From NCBI GenBank assembly GCA_002729755.1, contig PBYT01000024.1, positions 9,646-20,888 of the forward strand: a DNA stretch of 11,243 nt, in the 5' to 3' direction. The first letter of the stretch is position 1; every line of letters begins with the position of its first letter. Shown piece after piece: positions 6,711-11,243 of this stretch. A program made the position numbers and the translations under genes. Origin of the DNA: Flavobacteriaceae bacterium. GTDB lineage: Bacteria > Bacteroidota > Bacteroidia > Flavobacteriales > Flavobacteriaceae. The notes under the pieces are model-generated. The model saw only the letters and a list, made by a program, of their open reading frames with translations. It ran no database searches and was not told where the DNA came from.

Positions 6711-8285
6711 ATGACTTCTAAATTCACTAAACAACTTTGTCTTATCTTTTTGGTTTCACTTTTTTTAAGCTGCAAAACAGAAAAAAACTATTCTACTGAA
6801 AATCCAAACATTATAATAATTTACACTGATGATTTAGGTTATGGAGATGTAAGCGCCTATAATAAAGGAACTTTAAACACTCCAAATATTGACAAATTGG
6901 CTAATGAGGGTATAAGATTTAATAATGGTTATGCTTCTTCAGCAACTTGTTCCCCTAGTAGATATGCTCTTCTAACCGGAACATATCCATGGAGAAAAAC
7001 TGGTCTTAAAATTATTACTGGAGGCTCATTAGTAATTGATACAACAGAAATGACCATTCCTAAAATTTTAAAAACTAAAGGATATCATACAGGTATTGTC
7101 GGTAAATGGCATCTTGGTTTAGGCTCTGGAGATGGATTCGATGGAACAGGTGTAATAAATTACAATTCTAATATATCTCCTGGACCCAATCAAGTTGGTT
7201 TTGATTATTCTCATATAATGGCTGACACTCAGGATCGAGTTCCAACTGTTTATATAGAAAATGGAGATGTAGTAAATCTAGATCCAAGTGACCCTATTGA
7301 GGTTAATTTTTTTCACCAAGAAAAACATAATGATTATGGACTCCCTACAGGATTAAAAAATCCAGAACTAACAACTATGAAATGGCATCATGGGCATAAT
7401 GGTTCAATTGTAAATGGTGTTCCAAGAATTGGATATATGAAAGGAGGTGAGAAAGCAAGATGGAGTGACATTGACATGGCAGATCATTTTTTAGAAAAAG
7501 CTCAGGAATATATTAATAAAAATAAAGACAAACCTTTTTTTCTTTTTTATACTCTTCAACAACCTCATGTTCCAAGAACACCTCACCCAAGATTTGAAGG
7601 TACATCTGGAATGGGTCCAAGAGGAGATGTTATTGTTGAAGCAGATTGGTGTATTGGAGAATTGTATAAAACTTTAGAATCAGAAGGAATCTTGGATAAT
7701 ACATTAATAATTTTTTCAAGTGATAACGGACCTGTTTTAAATGATGGATATTATGATGATGCTGTTGAAAAGCTTGGAGATCATACTCCTTCCGGTGGAT
7801 TAAGAGGAGGTAAATATAGCCTTTTTGAAGCTGGAACAAGAGTTCCATTTATTACTTATTGGAGAGGAAAAATAAAACCAGGAATCTCAAATGAGATAAT
7901 ATCACAAATAGATCTTTTCAATTCAATTTCTAAAATAGTTGGAATAGAATATAAATCAAAAGATGGGATAGATTTCTCTGATCTAATCATTAATAATAAA
8001 GGACAAGGTAGAGAAGAACTAATTCTTGAGGCTTCTACTAGAACTGCCTATAGAAAAGGAGATTGGGTAATGATTCCACCTTATAGGGGACCTTCAATAT
8101 CAAAAAATGTAAATATTGAATTAGGAAATTCAATAGATTTTAAACTTTATAATCTAAAAGAAGATCCCTCGCAAAAAAGTGATCTTTCAAAAAAAGAACC
8201 AGAAAAATTAAAGGAAATGATTGCAAGTTTTGTAAAAATTAGAGGGAGAGCTTTTTCAAATATTGAAAATCTAGTTCTAGAGTAA
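6711..8285 (+). CDS. S1-family sulfatase lipoprotein (CSPSR)
   Basis: A 524-residue sulfatase with lipoprotein signal MTSKFTKQLCLIFLVSLFLSC (Cys21). Catalytic residues are D40/D41 (YTDDLGYGD), formylglycine precursor Cys80 in CSPSRYALLTGTYPWR, GKWHLG (131-136), His286 in QPHVP, SSDNG (336-340) and Lys368 in RGGKYSLFEAGTRVP. The middle holds blocks that I remember from a distinct Bacteroidota sulfatase group: DRVPTVYIENG (175-185), HGHNGSIVNGVPRIGYMKGG (227-246) and ARWSDIDMAD (249-258). Genes of that group are often labelled N-acetylgalactosamine-6-sulfatase, but such labels are weak. It follows the upstream sulfatase by 14 nt, so the two form an operon, yet they are not close paralogues and presumably attack different positions or sugars. 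It ends in a convergent gap with the minus-strand sulfatase. Hand-counted G+C is only 22% in 7501-7560. Confidence 0.93.
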   Translation: MTSKFTKQLCLIFLVSLFLSCKTEKNYSTENPNIIIIYTDDLGYGDVSAYNKGTLNTPNIDKLANEGIRFNNGYASSATCSPSRYALLTGTYPWRKTGLKIITGGSLVIDTTEMTIPKILKTKGYHTGIVGKWHLGLGSGDGFDGTGVINYNSNISPGPNQVGFDYSHIMADTQDRVPTVYIENGDVVNLDPSDPIEVNFFHQEKHNDYGLPTGLKNPELTTMKWHHGHNGSIVNGVPRIGYMKGGEKARWSDIDMADHFLEKAQEYINKNKDKPFFLFYTLQQPHVPRTPHPRFEGTSGMGPRGDVIVEADWCIGELYKTLESEGILDNTLIIFSSDNGPVLNDGYYDDAVEKLGDHTPSGGLRGGKYSLFEAGTRVPFITYWRGKIKPGISNEIISQIDLFNSISKIVGIEYKSKDGIDFSDLIINNKGQGREELILEASTRTAYRKGDWVMIPPYRGPSISKNVNIELGNSIDFKLYNLKEDPSQKSDLSKKEPEKLKEMIASFVKIRGRAFSNIENLVLE

Positions 8286-8287
8286 AT

Positions 8288-8304
8288 AAATATTATGAAT
8301 ATTT
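8288..8304 (+). terminator. Possible weak terminator hairpin after the plus operon
   Basis: The 90-nt convergent gap 8286-8375 contains AAATATT-ATG-AATATTT, a 7-bp stem with a 3-nt loop, starting 2 nt after the sulfatase stop and followed by TTCTCATTT. The stem is only A-U pairs, so its strength is doubtful. No stronger hairpin is seen in the gap for either strand. Confidence 0.3.
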
Positions 8305-8375
8305 TTCTCATTTATAATTGTTGATTTGAATAACTAAAATAGAACTTTTTAAGAAAAACTAAGATTTATATTTTA

Positions 8376-9902
8376 CTATTGCTGATCTAAAACAGGTATT
8401 TTGAAATTTTGAATTTCGGCTTCTGTATGCGCTTCCTTCATTGATATTTCCATTTTTTCAACAATCTCAGGGTAATTAGAAGCTAAGTCATTCAACTCTT
8501 TTGGATCATCATTCAGGTTGTAGAGTTGAAGTTTTGAAGGCCCTTTAAACAAATTCTTTTTAATTCCTTTCCATTGATTCATCCTAATGGCCTGTTGTCC
8601 TCCATAAGCAGGAAATTCCCAATATAGGTAATCATGTTTTTCTTGTTCTTCACCGATCAGTGTAGGATAATAACTAATACCGTCAATAGCATAAGGTGGG
8701 GCTTGGCCAATTATATCAGATACAGTAGCAAAATAATCATATAAAGTGCTAGGGTGATCTGATTTTGATCCAGCTTTGATTCGATTAGGCCATGTTGCAA
8801 TTGAGGGTACCCTAATCCCTCCTTCATTAAGATTACCTTTAACAGTATTTTTAGAGTTTACAAAGATTCCTGCGCTGTTGAAAAAATTTATATCAACTTG
8901 TTTTAAATAGGTTGGACCGTTGTCACTGGAGAAAATGATAAGAGTATTTTCATATTGTCCAATTTCCTTTAGTTTTGCGACGATTTCACCTACCTGTTGG
9001 TCCAAATAAGAAATCATGGCAGCATAGGTTGCTTTAGGAGAAAGATTGGGATAATATCCCGCATCACCTAAGTAAGGTTCTTCTTTCCCAAATTTTTTAC
9101 GATAGTAATTCACCCATTCTTCAGGTGCCTGAAGTGGTAAATGAGGGAGTGGAGAGGCGTAATAAAGAAAAAAATTATTGTCTCTATTTCTGTCTAAAAA
9201 ACTTAATGCTTCATTGTGCATTAAGGTAGGTCCATAATCATTCTGATTGTAAATATCATAGCTTTCAGCACTATTAGGATCAAGTCCTTCTTGAAGTTTT
9301 CCTTTGTCAACTATCTTGTTGTTTAGAATATGTCTTTCTTTATTTTTCCACAAATGGCTTGGATAAAGAGTATGGGCCTGACGTTGGCAATTATACCCAT
9401 AGAAAAAATCAAAACCTTTATTGTTTGGAATACTATTCGTGTTTGGTGCACCAAGACCCCATTTCCCGATCATTCCTGTTTTATATCCCTTAGACTGTAA
9501 AAATTTTGCAACCGTTACTGTTGAATCAGGCATAGGGCGTTGTCCTTCAAGATTAGGATCTTTAAACATGGCTTGAAAACTCCAGACATCTCCACGTTCC
9601 CGCCATTCATCATTTCCTCTAATGGGAGTATTGCCTGAGTGAAGTCCTGTCAATAAAACAGAACGAGCTGGAGCACAAACTGGTGAACCCGTATAATGAT
9701 CTGTTAGTACCATTCCCTGTTTTGCTAACTGATCAATGTGTGGGGTTTCAATAAATTTTTGACCAAAAATTCCTAATTCTCCATACCCTAAATCATCAGC
9801 CAAAATAAAAACAAAATTGGGAGATTCAGTTACTTTTTCTTTTGGTGAACATGAAAACAAAAAAGACAAGAGAATGATATAAATTAGTGATCTGTTTTCC
9901 AT
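8376..9902 (-). CDS. S1-family sulfatase lipoprotein with GKWGLG variant (CAPAR)
   Basis: A 508-residue sulfatase starting at ATG 9902; an in-frame TTG at 9911 would add only three residues before the signal. The signal MENRSLIYIILLSFLFSC has lipobox LFSC (Cys18). Catalytic residues are D36/D37 (ADDLGY), formylglycine precursor Cys76 in CAPARSVLLTGLHSG, GKWGLG (146-151), His254 in LPHLP, SSDNG (325-329) and Lys355 before NEGGIRVP. The usual histidine of GKWHLG is glycine here (149); I recall this variant, together with GYNCQRQAH (169-177) and the YPSHLW that follows, from one Bacteroidota subfamily, so it is probably not an inactivating change. The gene is richer in G+C than the plus-strand sulfatases (38-42% in three hand-counted lines against 22%), suggesting separate acquisition. 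It starts 44 nt after the MGMT-like gene on the same strand and may be co-transcribed with it. Substrate unknown. Confidence 0.92.
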   Translation of the reverse strand: MENRSLIYIILLSFLFSCSPKEKVTESPNFVFILADDLGYGELGIFGQKFIETPHIDQLAKQGMVLTDHYTGSPVCAPARSVLLTGLHSGNTPIRGNDEWRERGDVWSFQAMFKDPNLEGQRPMPDSTVTVAKFLQSKGYKTGMIGKWGLGAPNTNSIPNNKGFDFFYGYNCQRQAHTLYPSHLWKNKERHILNNKIVDKGKLQEGLDPNSAESYDIYNQNDYGPTLMHNEALSFLDRNRDNNFFLYYASPLPHLPLQAPEEWVNYYRKKFGKEEPYLGDAGYYPNLSPKATYAAMISYLDQQVGEIVAKLKEIGQYENTLIIFSSDNGPTYLKQVDINFFNSAGIFVNSKNTVKGNLNEGGIRVPSIATWPNRIKAGSKSDHPSTLYDYFATVSDIIGQAPPYAIDGISYYPTLIGEEQEKHDYLYWEFPAYGGQQAIRMNQWKGIKKNLFKGPSKLQLYNLNDDPKELNDLASNYPEIVEKMEISMKEAHTEAEIQNFKIPVLDQQ

Positions 9903-9946
9903 GGCTGTCAAATTACTACAATTTAAAAAAAGATTGCTTAAAAGTT

Positions 9947-10348
9947 CTAAATTATGTTTTCTTCTATTCTTCGTTTTTTTATAAAATTAATACCACAAGC
10001 CAATTTGCTAGCGCTTTTGGATTCGTGATCTACCACTCTCCAAAATGGAGTAATATTTCTGTCTCCATTAAGGAAATTTTCATAGGCAGCTTCCGATACT
10101 ATTCTTATAAATATGCCTGTTGTTAATGGACAAGTCGTATCAGCATTATATGTTAGTGCTAAATCTCTTCTTAAGGTTTTAATATTCACATTTATGCCTT
10201 TTGGAATCTGTTTAATATACTCATCAATAATCATAGGAGTGGCGATTAACATGTTTTCCCCTTCTTTCATATCGGAGAATTTTTTTTCTAATCTTTTTAC
10301 TACATAAGATTTATTTATATTCATTTTGTCTTTCCAGCTTTTTCTCAT
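9947..10348 (-). CDS. MGMT-family (alkyltransferase-like) protein lacking PCHR
   Basis: A 133-residue small cytoplasmic protein. From memory it belongs to a widespread group labelled MGMT family protein: MLIATPMIIDEYIKQIPKG (33-51), TCPLTTGIFIRI (72-83), TPFWRVV (100-106) and KLACG (115-119). The arrangement mimics the DNA-binding domain of O6-alkylguanine-DNA alkyltransferases, with IPKG matching the IPxG turn and TPFWRV standing where PCHRV carries the acceptor cysteine. Without that cysteine it cannot be a normal methyltransferase; it could be an alkyl-lesion sensor like the ATL proteins, or something else. Cys73 and Cys118 are present, but not at the acceptor site. ATG 10348 is preferred over Met9 because MRKSWKDK resembles the N-terminus I recall for the family. 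It lies just downstream of the tRNA terminator, only about 17 nt from the hairpin, and upstream of a sulfatase. Confidence 0.6.
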   Translation of the reverse strand: MRKSWKDKMNINKSYVVKRLEKKFSDMKEGENMLIATPMIIDEYIKQIPKGINVNIKTLRRDLALTYNADTTCPLTTGIFIRIVSEAAYENFLNGDRNITPFWRVVDHESKSASKLACGINFIKKRRIEENII

Positions 10349-10365
10349 AAACCCTAAATTAATAA

Positions 10366-10388
10366 AACCTCAACTAAAAATTGAGGTT
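10366..10388 (-). terminator. Rho-independent terminator of the tRNA operon
   Basis: A perfect 8-bp stem (AACCTCAA at 10366-10373 pairing with TTGAGGTT at 10381-10388) with a 7-nt loop. On the minus strand the stem is followed directly by TTATTAATTT, a U-rich tail. It begins 4 nt after the encoded CCA of tRNA-Arg, so it terminates the tRNA transcript. The tail runs almost to the start codon of the MGMT-like gene at 10348. Confidence 0.7.
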
Positions 10389-10392
10389 AAAA

Positions 10393-10469
10393 TGGTGATC
10401 GCGACAGGATTCGAACCTGTGACCGTCTGGTTAGAAACCAGATGCTCTATCCAGCTGAGCTACGCGACC
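10393..10469 (-). tRNA. tRNA-Arg (anticodon UCU), 3' CCA encoded
   Basis: A complete cloverleaf reads on the minus strand. The acceptor GGTCGCG pairs with CGCGATC (one G-U), the D stem is GCTC/GAGC, and the anticodon stem TCTGG/CCAGA encloses loop TTTCTAA with anticodon TCT. The T arm is ACAGG-TTCGAAT-CCTGT. Discriminator A (10396) is followed by CCA at 10393-10395, so the 3' end is encoded. The mature body without CCA is 74 nt. It reads AGA/AGG, the arginine codons an AT-rich genome favours. Confidence 0.97.
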
Positions 10470-10474
10470 TTGTG

Positions 10475-10558
10475 CGGAGAGACTGGGATTCGAACCCAGG
10501 CAACGCTTACGCGTTGACAGATTAGCAATCTGCTCCATTACCACTCTGGCACCTCTCC
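10475..10558 (-). tRNA. tRNA-Ser (anticodon GCU)
   Basis: A class II tRNA of 84 nt on the minus strand. The acceptor GGAGAGG pairs with TCTCTCC (terminal G-U), and anticodon stem GCAGA/TCTGT encloses loop TTGCTAA with anticodon GCT. The long variable arm CAACGC-GTAA-GCGTTG is typical of serine tRNAs, and the T arm is CTGGG-TTCGAAT-CCCAG. Discriminator G is as expected for tRNA-Ser. The next bases are CAC, so CCA is not encoded. It lies 5 nt upstream of tRNA-Arg, and the two are one transcript. Confidence 0.97.
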
Positions 10559-10569
10559 AAAAAGATTTA

Positions 10570-10577
10570 CAAATTTA
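10570..10577 (-). promoter_or_regulatory. Bacteroidota -7 box for the tRNA operon
   Basis: On the minus strand TAAATTTG matches the Bacteroidota -7 consensus TAnnTTTG at every fixed position and ends 11 nt before the first base of tRNA-Ser, a natural distance for a tRNA promoter. No TTG is seen at the expected -33 distance, so it may be weak, or the tRNAs may also be read from the TPR gene upstream. Confidence 0.45.
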
Positions 10578-10605
10578 GATAAAAAAATGACCTTTACTAT
10601 ATAAA

Positions 10606-11243
10606 TTATTGATCAAGTTGATCAAGTAAATTTTTCATTTCCATATACCCTTGATTATCTCCTAAAGTCCCAAAGATATTCATAAGAGTTCTCACACCTT
10701 CTATATTCTGATTAAGGTCTACTAACTGTTTCAAGATTGGCACACATTGTAGATAAAGGTTCTCTCTTAATTCTTTTAATTCATCATATCTAACATTATC
10801 TGCTCTAGATGTTCCTAAAGAATTCATTTCTTCTATAATAGAGGTTTCCCCATCAAGAATTAAAGCAACAAGATTAAGGTAACTATTTTCAGAAGTTGGA
10901 TCTAATTCAATTGACTTTTTATAATATTCAACAGCAACATCTTTTTCCCCCAAATCAGCTGAAACAACACCCAAGTTATAGTATAATATTGGATTAGATG
11001 GATCTAATTCAATAGCTTCTGACATTGATAATTTAAATGCTTCTTTATCACCAAGTTCAAAATATATATTTGCAGTGGTAATTATAAGCCCAACATCATC
11101 TGGATTAGATTGTCTAGCACTTTTGATGGCATCTAAAGCTTTATCTTTCTGTCCTAATGTATTGTAAATCAGTGCAATATTTTTGACAATTTCAGGATAT
11201 TTAGATTCAGTATCTTCTTCTCTAGGATCTTGATAATCTTTTG
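10606..11243 (-). CDS. TPR-repeat protein, C-terminal part (runs off window)
   Basis: The frame is open from stop 10606 to the window edge, giving 211 residues of the C-terminal part; the start lies outside. A methionine at 11025 lies inside a repeat and is not the start. Tetratricopeptide repeats are visible: one with IALIYNTLGQKDKALDAIKSARQSNP, one with ANIYFELGDKEAF...AIELDP, and one with YYNLGVVSADLGEKDVAVEYYKKSIELDP, then a degenerate unit. A C-terminal helical stretch (MNSLGTSRADNVRYDELKE onwards) ends in LLDQLDQ. TPR proteins are protein-protein scaffolds. The C-terminal signature resembles a TPR protein that I remember as common in flavobacteria, possibly next to gyrA, but no partner gene is visible here. 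It ends 47 nt before tRNA-Ser. Confidence 0.85.
   Translation of the reverse strand, partial: KDYQDPREEDTESKYPEIVKNIALIYNTLGQKDKALDAIKSARQSNPDDVGLIITTANIYFELGDKEAFKLSMSEAIELDPSNPILYYNLGVVSADLGEKDVAVEYYKKSIELDPTSENSYLNLVALILDGETSIIEEMNSLGTSRADNVRYDELKELRENLYLQCVPILKQLVDLNQNIEGVRTLMNIFGTLGDNQGYMEMKNLLDQLDQ

Noticed and set aside
9887..10307. Two plus-strand open frames (79 and 64 codons) opposite the MGMT-like gene
   Set aside because: They are antisense to a conserved protein and have no family features.
10326..10517. Open plus-strand frame of 63 codons with GFEPVTVWLETRCSIQLSYA
   Set aside because: It is the antisense translation of tRNA-Arg and part of tRNA-Ser, a well-known false protein.
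1..11243. CRISPR arrays, insertion sequences, transposases, integrases or phage genes
   Set aside because: No spaced repeats, terminal inverted repeats or such proteins were seen in either strand.

Overview
The window looks like the chromosome of a low-GC marine-type member of the Bacteroidota, probably a flavobacterium. The sulfatases carry short lipoprotein signal peptides with lipoboxes, the DNA is AT-rich (about 22% to 42% G+C in the 60-base lines I counted by hand), intergenic gaps are very short, a Bacteroidota-type -7 box (TAnnTTTG) lies in front of the tRNAs, and the genes resemble flavobacterial families. No species can be named from the sequence alone.

Left part (41-5154, minus strand): a tight five-gene operon, read from right to left. 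It holds a CxPTR sulfatase lipoprotein, a second sulfatase lipoprotein with a large insertion, a small exported protein of the formylglycine-generating enzyme (FGE/SUMF1) family that keeps the copper-binding cysteine pair, a DUF4442 hotdog-fold protein, and a nitronate monooxygenase/FabK-like flavoprotein. Gaps are 4, 69, 1 and 3 nt. Centre (5239-8285, plus strand): a divergent two-gene operon with two more sulfatase lipoproteins, read from an 84-nt shared intergenic region. The two head-to-head sulfatases are paralogues and share a perfect 31-bp inverted repeat within the codons of their GKWHLG motif. Right part (8376-11243, minus strand): a fifth sulfatase that is more GC-rich than its neighbours, a small MGMT-like protein lacking the PCHR motif, a rho-independent terminator, tandem tRNA-Arg(UCU) and tRNA-Ser(GCU), and the C-terminal part of a TPR protein running off the window.

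Together the five S1-type sulfatases would strip sulfate esters from a sulfated glycan in the periplasm or at the cell surface. All five have a cysteine (not serine) as formylglycine precursor, which fits oxygen-dependent maturation by an FGE, and an FGE-like gene sits in the same operon. No glycoside hydrolase, SusC/SusD pair or sulfate transporter is inside the window, so the glycan cannot be identified. The right flank (tRNAs, TPR, MGMT-like) looks like ordinary backbone, and the sulfatases look like an accessory block next to it.
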